Source: Gallionellaceae bacterium
GTDB lineage: Bacteria; Pseudomonadota; Gammaproteobacteria; Burkholderiales; Gallionellaceae
DNA length: 34,742 bases
Assembly (NCBI GenBank): GCA_004297065.1
Contig: SCUU01000040.1
Span: forward strand, 1-34,742
Direction of reading: 5' to 3'
The position numbers and the translations under genes are program-made. Shown piece by piece: positions 1 through 8,144 of the stretch. The notes under the pieces were generated by a model. That model made no database searches. It was not told the origin of the DNA and saw nothing but the letters and a program-made list of their open reading frames with translations. Every line of letters begins with the position of its first letter. Position 1 is the first letter of the stretch.

Positions 1-222
1 CACCAAAGGTAGGCAATCCGCATCCAGCCTGCGGCTGGGCGGAATTGACACCGCGCTGCCGCAAGCTTCCATTCCAATCAGGCACGGCTCCAAATTGGCG
101 AAGAACTTTGCCATCTCGCCACGTCGTAGCTGCCTCCGCAGCCCGGTTTTGCCGTGCGCATTGACTCCGTGAATTTGAAAAACTTCCTTTGCCAGATCAA
201 TACCTGTCGTTGTAATCTTCAT
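1..222 (-). mobile_element. IS110-family transposase, N-terminal fragment
   Basis: The minus strand starts at an ATG at 220-222 behind a GAGGAG ribosome site and reads MKITTTGIDLAKEVFQIHG, then a LEPCLIGMEACGSA stretch. This is the start of the DEDD-type (RuvC-like) recombinase of IS110/IS1111 elements, with the first catalytic Asp in GIDLAKEVF and the Glu in GMEACGS. After GSA (near base 56) the reading no longer looks like the family, which normally continues with HYWAR or similar, although the frame stays open to the window edge. The element therefore seems broken or rearranged there, or the copy is an unusual variant. I am sure of the family; whether it is intact cannot be seen because the window ends. 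Confidence 0.85.
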
Positions 223-577
223 GGCGGACGCTCCTCTCTATTTAGTGGGCTTTACTGCCCCACTACTTTGGCACTTCGATGCCGTTTAGGGTAGTGGGCG
301 TCCATTCCATTATTAGAGAATGCAGCCCACTTCCCCCTTTCACCCGCAAGGGGTACGCCGTTGGGTGTCCCGTTGCTACGCAACGACCCTTCCGCAGGCA
401 AAGGGGGGAAAGCGGCTTCGCAACCCGATTCGGGGCTAATGGTCGCGGTAGGGATGCTGGTTACCCAAACTTGAAACAAGAATTCAAAAGGCTTTGCCCC
501 AAACGAAGATCGTTGACTATACTTCGGCAGGCCGCAATTTTTATTGATCGGCAACCGAAAAACGCCAACTGGAGCGA
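223..577. other. non-coding flank of the IS110 fragment
   Basis: This stretch holds no convincing gene; open frames on both strands overlap each other and have no ribosome site. It contains small hairpins: AGTGGGC/GCCCCACT around 244-264, a second TAGTGGGC copy at 292-299 that could pair with the same arm, and CGTTGC-TAC-GCAACG at 371-385. In part of the IS110 family the region 5' of the recombinase encodes the bridge RNA that picks target and donor DNA. Nothing here proves that, but the position fits. The right part also serves as the upstream region of the PilZ gene; no clear promoter was recognised. Confidence 0.4.
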
Positions 578-586
578 TTGCTTAAT

Positions 587-1528
587 ATGAGTCTCATCCA
601 AGTCAACAGTAGCGAAATCGCCGTCGGCAAACCGGTATCCTGGACCTTGTACGATCAAGAGCAAACCCCGTTATTGGCTTCTGGAGAGATGATTCGCGAT
701 GAGACGCATAAAGATGCCCTGTTAGCCGCCGGGGCCTGCCGCGAGTTGTCCTGGGAAACCTCCGGCACTGCGGGCAAGGGCGATGACAACGCTTCTGCCG
801 CTCAAGAAAGTCCGCTGGAACTGCCTGCCGGAAGCAAACCCGATCCCCGCTTCACCTTCGACGACATGAAGCTGAAAACCGAGGACAGGTTGCAGCTCGA
901 ACCTCCCGCCCAACTGGCCCGCGAGCGTTTTACGGTCAAGGTAATCGGATTCCTGAGAGAAGCCAGCCTGTTGGTAACGATGCCGATCACCGCCAACGGC
1001 TTGCGGCTACAACTCATGGAGAACGAAAAGGTCGTTATGCGTTCGTTTTCGGGGCAAAATGCTTTCGGTTTTGCCTGCGCCATAGAGCGCATAATAAAAA
1101 TCCCTTACGAATATTTGCACTTGTCGTTCCCGGATAATATTCAGGGCATCGTTATACGCAAAGCGCCCAGGGTGAAGACCCGCATCATCGCGACGGTGCA
1201 GGACAGCAAGGCTGGCGCGGCGCAGCAAGTATCCGCACTCATTTCCGACATTAGCGCCAACGGGGTATCGCTTGAAGCCAGGCGCGCGCTGGGGAACAAA
1301 GGGGACCTCCTCGTCATGGCATTCCGGGTGCAGTTGCACAATATTGACGCCTACCTGTCGGTCAAAGGTGCCGTGCGTGCCGTATTCAACAGCGAGGCCG
1401 CCGATACCTCAACTCCGCCTTTTATCCGCCACGGCATTGAGTTCCAGGATCTGCAACCGAACGACTCGGTTGTGCTGCAAAGCATGATTTACCAGCAAAT
1501 GATCGAGAACCCGCACAAATTGGTTTAA
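587..1528 (+). CDS. YcgR-like PilZ-domain c-di-GMP effector
   Basis: A 313-aa cytosolic protein. The C-terminal third carries the PilZ c-di-GMP signature: RKAPR (RxxxR, Arg191 and Arg195) followed by DISANG (D/NxSxxG, Asp221). Residues of about 90-180 resemble the YcgR N-terminal (PilZN) domain. In YcgR proteins c-di-GMP binding lets the protein act on the flagellar motor as a brake; other PilZ proteins act on pili. The first 75 residues are a poorly conserved leader. ATG 587 is chosen because it begins MSLIQV; a TTG at 578 lies only 3 bases after GGAG and is too close, while ATG 587 is 12 bases away. The gene converges on talB across a MITE-like element. Which organelle it acts on is not shown by the sequence. 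Confidence 0.8.
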   Translation: MSLIQVNSSEIAVGKPVSWTLYDQEQTPLLASGEMIRDETHKDALLAAGACRELSWETSGTAGKGDDNASAAQESPLELPAGSKPDPRFTFDDMKLKTEDRLQLEPPAQLARERFTVKVIGFLREASLLVTMPITANGLRLQLMENEKVVMRSFSGQNAFGFACAIERIIKIPYEYLHLSFPDNIQGIVIRKAPRVKTRIIATVQDSKAGAAQQVSALISDISANGVSLEARRALGNKGDLLVMAFRVQLHNIDAYLSVKGAVRAVFNSEAADTSTPPFIRHGIEFQDLQPNDSVVLQSMIYQQMIENPHKLV

Positions 1529-1544
1529 TGCGCGGATTCTGCCC

Positions 1545-1751
1545 CTAGCAGCCTGTCGGACTTAAAGGAAATCGGCTGCAAATCCGTCTGGCCGGTGCAT
1601 ATTTCGCCGCTTTTTTGGTCAATAGAATGACTATTGACCTGCAAAACCGACAAAATCTGCCCTCGCCCAGCCGAATTTTGCGAGCAGCCGCTACGCGGCT
1701 TGCCTGCTTGAACCACTTCGCTTCGACTCTTCAAGTCCGACAGGCTGCTAG
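1545..1751. mobile_element. 207-bp MITE-like element, perfect 19-bp terminal inverted repeats
   Basis: The ends are CTAGCAGCCTGTCGGACTT (1545-1563) and its exact reverse complement at 1733-1751. Inside are a 9-bp perfect hairpin (GGTCAATAG, loop AATGA, CTATTGACC, 1617-1639) and a 6-bp hairpin (AGCCGC-TAC-GCGGCT, 1686-1700). No coding sequence is present, so this looks like a non-autonomous miniature transposon. No clear target duplication is seen. It fills the gap between two convergent genes, where it may act as a bidirectional terminator. Its right end supplies the TAG stop codon of the transaldolase gene (1748-1750). Confidence 0.75.
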
Positions 1752-2707
1752 CCGGATAATTTTTCTGCCAGTGTTTTTTCCAGCTTGATCTGGTCGGCGG
1801 TAAAACCGCGAATGCCCTCGGCGAGCTTTTCCGTTGCCATCGCATCCTGGTTCATTTCCCAGCGGAATTCGGCCTCGGTCATCGAAGCGGGGCGCGCTTT
1901 GACCGCGCCGATATAGTGCAGGCGGCGCTGCAAAATACCCTCTGTTTTCTGCAACTCTTCCAGCAATGACGGGCTGATAGTCAGGCGATCACAGCCCGCC
2001 AGCGCCAGTATCTCGCCGCTATTGCGGAACGATGCGCCCATCACGGTAGTCTGGTAGCCGTATTGCTTGTAGTAATCGTAAATGCGGCGTACGGACAACA
2101 CGCCCATATCCTCTTCCGCCGCAATATCGGCACGGCCTTCCCTGGCTTTTTGCCAATCGAAAATACGCCCGACAAAAGGCGAGATGAGCGTGATGCCAGC
2201 TTCGGCACAACTGCGCGCCTGCGCAAAACCGAACATCAGGGTGAGATTGCAATGGATGCCTTCGTGCTCGAGAATTTCGCCGGCGCGTATGCCTTCCCAC
2301 GTCGAAGCGATTTTAATCAGCACGCGCTCGTTGGGAATGCCCGCCTCGTTGTACAGGCGGATCAGCTTGCGCGCTTTGGCCAGCGTGGCCTGGGTGTCGA
2401 ACGACAGGCGCGCATCGACCTCGGTGGAGATGCGTCCGGGCACGATCTTCAACACCTCCACGCCGACGTCCACCGCGAGCCTGTCCATCGCATCGCGGGT
2501 TTGCTGTTCGCGCCCCTTGCTTTGCGCTTGCGCCCAGACAATGGCATCGGCGATCAGCGGCGCATACTCGGGCAGCGTCGCCGCTTTCAGCAACAACGAA
2601 GGGTTGGTCGTCGCATCTTCGGGCTGATGGCGGCGTATCGCTTCGATGTCGCCGGTATCGGCAACGATGGCGGTCATGGATTTCAATTGCTCAAGAAAAT
2701 TGGACAT
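1748..2707 (-). CDS. tal: transaldolase
   Basis: A 319-aa class I transaldolase of the pentose phosphate pathway. It moves a dihydroxyacetone unit from sedoheptulose 7-phosphate to glyceraldehyde 3-phosphate, giving erythrose 4-phosphate and fructose 6-phosphate. The length is normal for the TalB type. Visible family motifs are [13 protein letters not shown] near the N-terminus, the Schiff-base lysine in [25 protein letters not shown], and [11 protein letters not shown]. The open frame extends 19 codons further upstream, but [20 protein letters not shown] is the usual start, with AAGGG upstream. It lies on the same strand as, and downstream of, the pil/chp genes and the small gene at 2860, so it may be read from the same transcript, though no functional link is evident. 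Its TAG stop lies within the terminal repeat of the adjacent MITE-like element. Confidence 0.95.
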   Translation of the reverse strand: MSNFLEQLKSMTAIVADTGDIEAIRRHQPEDATTNPSLLLKAATLPEYAPLIADAIVWAQAQSKGREQQTRDAMDRLAVDVGVEVLKIVPGRISTEVDARLSFDTQATLAKARKLIRLYNEAGIPNERVLIKIASTWEGIRAGEILEHEGIHCNLTLMFGFAQARSCAEAGITLISPFVGRIFDWQKAREGRADIAAEEDMGVLSVRRIYDYYKQYGYQTTVMGASFRNSGEILALAGCDRLTISPSLLEELQKTEGILQRRLHYIGAVKARPASMTEAEFRWEMNQDAMATEKLAEGIRGFTADQIKLEKTLAEKLSG

Positions 2708-2859
2708 CTGCTTACCCTTGCGCTGGATCGGTATGGTTTCGCTACGGTTCGGGACGCAATACATCCGCGCTGCCGAATTGCCGGGTCAGTGTACCACCGG
2801 GGATGTGTCAGGCTCGTGACGGCGGCATCCGTCGTCAAACGGGCGGCATGGGAATTACA

Positions 2860-3072
2860 TCAGCGTTGGCAGGCGTACATTTTTTGCAGGAACGTTTCCG
2901 CGTCGGCCTCCGCCAAGCTCGCGGGTAACGCAGCATGCCTGTCCATCAGGGTTGCTACGTGCTGCCGGGTAGCCAGTTCCAATTGGGGATTCCAGCCCGC
3001 ACACATCACTTCGTCGTCGTAGCCTTCCTTCTCTTCGACGACGTAACTGCCCATATTCATCACGATAGCCAC
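2860..3072 (-). CDS. small conserved-looking hypothetical protein, 70 aa
   Basis: I do not recognise this protein. A GTG start at 3070-3072 follows a perfect AGGAGG (3079-3084) by six bases, the best ribosome site in this part of the window, which argues strongly that it is a real gene. The product begins VAIVMNMGSYVVEEKEGY, is acidic in the first half, and contains DDEVMCAGWNP, then a helical stretch and a C-terminal MYACQR; two cysteines are present. There is no signal peptide or membrane segment. It starts 88 bases after the pilL stop on the same strand and precedes the transaldolase, so it may be the last member of the chemosensory transcript. A longer frame to 3093 lacks a ribosome site. 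Confidence 0.6.
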   Translation of the reverse strand: MAIVMNMGSYVVEEKEGYDDEVMCAGWNPQLELATRQHVATLMDRHAALPASLAEADAETFLQKMYACQR

Positions 3073-3160
3073 GGCACACCTCCTGTCGCACAATATTTAC
3101 CTTCGTGATTAGGGTATCGGCTGAAATTGCGGAAGGTTTAGGGCGGCGTCCGGGCAAGCT

Positions 3161-6100
3161 CTAAAGCTGCATGTCGATCTCGGACAGCGGTGCGAAACGC
3201 GTGATAAACGCCAGGAGCGCGTCGTCCTGGTAGGGCTTGCCCATGTATTCGTTCACGCCGATCTCCAGCGCGCGGTTGCGGTGTTTTTCCGCCGTTCTGG
3301 AGGTAATCATGATGATGGGCAGGTCTTTGGTCTTGCTGTCTTGGCGCAGCCGCTTGGCCAATTCGAAACCGTCCATGCGCGGCATTTCGACATCCAGCAA
3401 CATGACTGCCGGTGACAAATCGACCAGTTGCTCCATCGCATCCACGCCGTCTTTGGCGGTAACCACCTGATAGCCCGCGCGGACCAACAGACGGCTGGTG
3501 ATCTTGCGCACGGTGAGGGAGTCGTCCACCACCATCACCAGCGGTATCCGGTGTACGGGTTCCGCCGCCGGGGTGTCTTGTACCGTTTTGCGCGCAAACG
3601 AAATCTGCTGGGCAAACATGATCGGATTGATGATTAATACGACCGCGCCGCTGCCCGTGACGGTCGCACCCGCGATCCCCGGCAGGCGCGCCAATTGCGG
3701 GCCGATATTTTTCACCACGACTTCCTGGTTGCCGATCATTTCATCCGCATGCAGGGCGATGCGGTTCTCGCCGCTGTGCAGCAGCAGGATCGCGTTGTAC
3801 GGGCGGCTGACGATTTCTGTTTTTTCGTTACCCAGCAAACGCTGCAGGTAATGCAGGGGGTAGGTCTTGCCTTGCCATTCAACCTGACGCGCGCCGTACA
3901 TCGCTTCCAATGCCTGCGGCTTCACTTGCTGTACCTGTTCGATCATCGTCGCGGGGAGGGCGTATACGTCCTTGCCCGCGCGCACCATCAGGGTTCGCGT
4001 CACCGCCAGCGTCAAGGGCAAATGGATGGTGAAACACAGTCCCTTGCCCACAGCCGTCACGACATCGAGACGGCCGCCCAGCGCGCTGACTTCGCTGCGC
4101 ACCACATCCAGGCCAACGCCGCGACCGGAAATCTCCGTTACTTCCTTGGCTGTGGATAGGCCGGGTTTGAAGATCATCTGGATCGCCTGCTCGTCGCTGA
4201 TTGCTTCACCCTTTTGCAGCACGCCGTATTCCAGCGCTTTTTGCTGCAAGCGCGCCATGTCCAGACCGGTGCCGTCGTCGCTGAACTCGAATACGACCTC
4301 GTTGCTTTCCTGGCGCAGCGACAGGCGAATTTCGCCGATGGCGGTTTTACCCTGGCGCTCGCGCTGTTCCGGCATTTCGAGTCCGTGCGCGATGGCATTG
4401 CGCAGCAGATGCTCGAACGGCGCGGTCATTTTTTCCAGCACGCTGCGGTCCAGTTCCACCGTGGTGCCGGCCAATTCCAGATTGGCGCGTTTGTTCAACT
4501 CCTTGCAGGTCTGGCGCACGATGCGGTACAGGCGCTCGCTGATGCTGGAGAACGGCATCATGCGCACGTTCATCAGCCCTTGCTGCAATTCGCGGTTGAG
4601 GCGCGCCTGCGCCGATATCGCCGCCGCCGTCTCGTCGATATTTTTCAGCAGAGACTGCTGCACGGTCTGCACGTCATGCACGCTTTCCGACATGAAGCGT
4701 GTCAGTTCCTGCAGGCGCGTGAAGCGGTCGAACTCCAGCGGGTCGAATTGTTCGGTGCTGTCCTGGAGCAGCGAGACGCGTGCCTGCATCTGGCTATCCG
4801 CCTGAATTTCGACCTCGCGCAATTGTTTGCGCAAACGCGCCACGCTGCCGGTCAGCTCCAGCAAACCTTCCTTGAAGGCGCGCAACTCGGCTTCCATGCG
4901 GGAACGCGCCACGCTGATTTCGCTGGCCTCGTTCACCAGACGATCCACCACGTCGGAACGCACGCGCAACATGCTGAGCAGCGCGCGCTCGGCACCGATA
5001 TCCAGCGCGCGGCGTTCGCCGTTCGCCGGTCCGATCATGCGTCGCCCGATCTCTGCGGCATCTCCTTCCGCCGTTTTGGATTTGCCGCCGCGCAGCTCTC
5101 CGAGCAGGGCGGTGATGCGATCGGAATCCGCGTCCAGCGCGTCCCAATAGCCGGCCTGGTCTTGCGTCGGTGCGGCGGATTGCACGCGATCTTCCATTTC
5201 GTGCGCGATCTCGCCGATGCGCATCGCGCCCGCCATGCGCGCGCTGCCCTTGAGGGTGTGCAGCAGGCGTTGCAGCATCTGCGGGGGCTGTTTGTCGTCG
5301 GGCTGTTCGCGCCATGCGCGCAGTTCGCTGCCGATCTTCGGGATCAGATCGTCGGCCTCTTCCAAAAATACCGGGAGTAATTGCTCGTCCACGTCGTCGC
5401 GCACTTGCGGTTTCTTGGGCTTGCTCTGCTCCGTGGCTTGCTTGGCTTCGGCAGCTGCGGGGGCGAGAACAGGCGGCGCGGGTGCTTCGGTTTCCTGCGG
5501 CAGCGCGACTTCCTCGTCCAACCTGTCTTTGTCGGCGAGCAACTGGTTGGTGAGGTCGGTGTGTGCTTGCGGCATTTGCTTGCCGCACACGCTCTGCGCC
5601 ATTTCGCCCAGTGCGGAAATCGCCTGCTCCAGCATGTGTAATTGCACCTCGCCCAAAACAAAGGGCTGCTCGATGCGCGTTTGCAACCAGCCTTCCAGCG
5701 CGTAGGCCAGTTCCGCCACCGTCTTGAATCCCATGGTGCGGTTGACCCCGGCCAGCGTGTGCGCGGCACGCATGAAGTCGTATTGCACCCGGCAGGGCTG
5801 GAACGCGCGCATCTCGGCAAATTGTTTTTGCAATACGAGTGCGTTTTGTTTGGCTTCTTCGCTGGCGATCTTGAATAGCGTCGGCGACAACGCGATTTCC
5901 CCGATGACCACCTGCTCGGGCTCGGGGGGCGATTCGGCAAGCGCCAGTACGGGAGCTTCCGCTGTCTCAATGCGGGGGGCGACATCCGGGTCGAGACCCC
6001 GCTCGATTTGCTGCGCCATCGCGACCAAGTCGGCGGCCTCGATGCGCACTCCACCCTGGCTACCGAGCGCCTCCACCCAGCCGGAAAAAGCCTGTTCGGC

Positions 6101-8125
6101 CCGCATGATGAATTGCAGCAGATTAGGGCTTGCCGTTTGCTTGTCCAGCAGCCATTTGTTCAGACCGCGCTCGATTGCCCAGGCTACTTCGCCGAGATCG
6201 GCCAGGCCGACCATGCGCCCGCTGCCCTTTAACGTATGGAAGCCGCGCCGGATAGTGATAATCGGTTCCTGGCTGTCGGGATGCAGCAGGCAGATATCCA
6301 AATTATCGCGCATGATGGACAGCACTTCCTGCGCTTCTTCCAGGAACACTTCGAGCAGTTCCTGATCTTCGTCCAGCGGGCGCTGCAACTCCGCGCTCTC
6401 GCCGGGTTGCGCGGCAGGTGCGGTCGCGGTCGGCGCGGCCGGCTGGCGCAGTTCGGTCAACTCCTCCAGTGCCGCAAGCAAGGCTTTGCCGCCATCTTTT
6501 TGCCCATGCACCAAATGCTGCAGGCAGCTTTCCAAAGCGCTCACCGCGCTTGCCAGCGCCAGACTCTCTGCCGGCCTGAATAGCGTTCCGGCCTGTTCAC
6601 AGGTGTTTACACTGTCCAAAATGGCAAGCAGCAATTGCTCGGCACGTTCCAGAGAAAGGATGCGCAATCCCCCATGTATCTGTCCCAGCAGGCGCGGCAA
6701 GCCCTTCAGCTCACCGAGTTTGGAGGCGTCGCCAAAGAAAGTATTGAGGCTTTGTTCGACGTGTTGCAGGTTCACCAGCATTTCGCTGGCCAGCGACACC
6801 GTCACCTCATCCTGCCCCATCCGGCAGTGCAGGTCGACCAGCTCTTCCAGCCGTTGCGCATTTTCCGGCTGTTGGTTGAGCACCGCTTGCATGCGCTCGG
6901 ACAGGATGCGCACTTGTTCCTGAAAGCCGCTGCCCAAATGGCTGTAATGCGCAATCCCGCTGTTCAACAACAACAGCGCCATGGCCATATCCATGGCACC
7001 CAGCCGCGCGAGTTCAATGTCGCTGACATACCGCGATGAGGCTTGGATATGCTTGGTCAACAGTTGCAGGGGGCCGCGTTCGAGCTTTTCGCCCTGTTGC
7101 GCCAGATGCCCGACATTGCCGGCAAATCTTTTGCACGCCATTTCGTCGCCCTGGGTGCAAAGCTCCCAGTTTTCTTCGGCGGCGCGCAGCTGTTCGTGCA
7201 TCAGTTCCAATATCTGGGTAATTTCGCCCGGCGGCAATTCGGAGAGTTCCGGCAAATACAGGTCGAGCGCGTACAGGCTCTTGATGCGCTCCACAAGTTC
7301 GCTCACGCTGTGGCTGCGCCCGATCAGATAGAGCATCTCGTTCATCACCGGACGGAGATCGGTCCCGTTGCCTTCGATGACCGCGCGCATCTGCCGGTCA
7401 ATGCGGCCAAACAATTTGCGTGCGCTCAGGTCGGGAGGCAGTCCGTCCAGCCGCACGCAATCGAGCAACCCCTCGGCAACCCACCAGAACGCGCGGCTGT
7501 CGTCTTGCGGTGCGCAACTGAGCACGATGTCGAGCGCCTGTTGCATTATGTGCAGCGCGGCCGGGACGTCGTCCTGGCGCAGGTAGCGCATCAGCCCCTG
7601 CTGGTACTGGCTGCGAGCGGTCTTCACGTGGGCAATCGCATCGTTCTGCCGGGGGATGCTGCGGACGCTGTCGGGAAGCGGTACCGTAAGATCGGGGAAG
7701 AACAAATCCGACTCGAATGCCATTTCCATGCCGCGCAGTTGCAGCAATTCCTGATATTGTGGGAACAGGTACAGCGCGGCGTTGACTCCGCTGCGGGACA
7801 GCGAATCGAGGAAGTTGGCTAGGCCGAACAGGGCGCGGCGCAATACATCGCGATGCAAGGCGGAAACCAGAGCCGGGGTCTCGGACAGTTCGTCCAGGAC
7901 GGTTTCCAGCTCGGTGCAGAATACCGCCACGCCGTCCAGATGCACCATCTTTAGGACACCCAACAAACGGTGAAGCTCGCCGCGCACGGTGCTCAACGCG
8001 TTCGCGTTACGGGTTGGAGCCGCCAAGTACTGCTCCAGATGCACGCTCATTTCGGCCAGCGCGGCATCCATGCCCGGTTTTACACCGGAAAGCAGCGTGG
8101 GGTCGAATTGTGGCTGATCAGACAT
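3161..8125 (-). CDS. pilL: ChpA/PilL-type hybrid chemotaxis histidine kinase
   Basis: A 1654-aa CheA-like kinase of the Chp (type IV pilus) chemosensory system. Domains in order: an N-terminal FimL-like region with a degenerate Hpt (ELHRLLG, His52); three recognisable Hpt domains at FHTLKGSGRM (His630), AHTLAGVNRT (His789) and LHTLKGSARM (His956); dimerisation helices; an HATPase with N-box HLLRNAIAHGLE (about 1242), DDGTGLD (about 1285) and GRGVGLDVV (about 1335); a CheW-like domain (about 1380-1510); and a C-terminal receiver with LLDVEMPRMDG (Asp about 1578). Pseudomonas ChpA is longer, with more phosphotransfer domains. The kinase should take signals from PilJ through PilI and phosphorylate PilG and PilH. 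ATG 8125 is chosen; a TTG at 8140, just after the pilJ stop, is an alternative and neither has a strong ribosome site. Confidence 0.95.
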   Translation of the reverse strand: MSDQPQFDPTLLSGVKPGMDAALAEMSVHLEQYLAAPTRNANALSTVRGELHRLLGVLKMVHLDGVAVFCTELETVLDELSETPALVSALHRDVLRRALFGLANFLDSLSRSGVNAALYLFPQYQELLQLRGMEMAFESDLFFPDLTVPLPDSVRSIPRQNDAIAHVKTARSQYQQGLMRYLRQDDVPAALHIMQQALDIVLSCAPQDDSRAFWWVAEGLLDCVRLDGLPPDLSARKLFGRIDRQMRAVIEGNGTDLRPVMNEMLYLIGRSHSVSELVERIKSLYALDLYLPELSELPPGEITQILELMHEQLRAAEENWELCTQGDEMACKRFAGNVGHLAQQGEKLERGPLQLLTKHIQASSRYVSDIELARLGAMDMAMALLLLNSGIAHYSHLGSGFQEQVRILSERMQAVLNQQPENAQRLEELVDLHCRMGQDEVTVSLASEMLVNLQHVEQSLNTFFGDASKLGELKGLPRLLGQIHGGLRILSLERAEQLLLAILDSVNTCEQAGTLFRPAESLALASAVSALESCLQHLVHGQKDGGKALLAALEELTELRQPAAPTATAPAAQPGESAELQRPLDEDQELLEVFLEEAQEVLSIMRDNLDICLLHPDSQEPIITIRRGFHTLKGSGRMVGLADLGEVAWAIERGLNKWLLDKQTASPNLLQFIMRAEQAFSGWVEALGSQGGVRIEAADLVAMAQQIERGLDPDVAPRIETAEAPVLALAESPPEPEQVVIGEIALSPTLFKIASEEAKQNALVLQKQFAEMRAFQPCRVQYDFMRAAHTLAGVNRTMGFKTVAELAYALEGWLQTRIEQPFVLGEVQLHMLEQAISALGEMAQSVCGKQMPQAHTDLTNQLLADKDRLDEEVALPQETEAPAPPVLAPAAAEAKQATEQSKPKKPQVRDDVDEQLLPVFLEEADDLIPKIGSELRAWREQPDDKQPPQMLQRLLHTLKGSARMAGAMRIGEIAHEMEDRVQSAAPTQDQAGYWDALDADSDRITALLGELRGGKSKTAEGDAAEIGRRMIGPANGERRALDIGAERALLSMLRVRSDVVDRLVNEASEISVARSRMEAELRAFKEGLLELTGSVARLRKQLREVEIQADSQMQARVSLLQDSTEQFDPLEFDRFTRLQELTRFMSESVHDVQTVQQSLLKNIDETAAAISAQARLNRELQQGLMNVRMMPFSSISERLYRIVRQTCKELNKRANLELAGTTVELDRSVLEKMTAPFEHLLRNAIAHGLEMPEQRERQGKTAIGEIRLSLRQESNEVVFEFSDDGTGLDMARLQQKALEYGVLQKGEAISDEQAIQMIFKPGLSTAKEVTEISGRGVGLDVVRSEVSALGGRLDVVTAVGKGLCFTIHLPLTLAVTRTLMVRAGKDVYALPATMIEQVQQVKPQALEAMYGARQVEWQGKTYPLHYLQRLLGNEKTEIVSRPYNAILLLHSGENRIALHADEMIGNQEVVVKNIGPQLARLPGIAGATVTGSGAVVLIINPIMFAQQISFARKTVQDTPAAEPVHRIPLVMVVDDSLTVRKITSRLLVRAGYQVVTAKDGVDAMEQLVDLSPAVMLLDVEMPRMDGFELAKRLRQDSKTKDLPIIMITSRTAEKHRNRALEIGVNEYMGKPYQDDALLAFITRFAPLSEIDMQL

Positions 8126-8144
8126 GCCTGTGCTGTTCAACGGC

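Noticed and set aside
252-554. 100-codon minus-strand frame upstream of the IS110 fragment
   Set aside because: Overlaps a similar-sized plus-strand frame, passes through hairpins, and has no ribosome site or recognised motif.
2063-3022. Long plus-strand open frame opposite the transaldolase gene
   Set aside because: It is a shadow of the transaldolase on the other strand: no ribosome site, no family features, Arg/His-rich composition.
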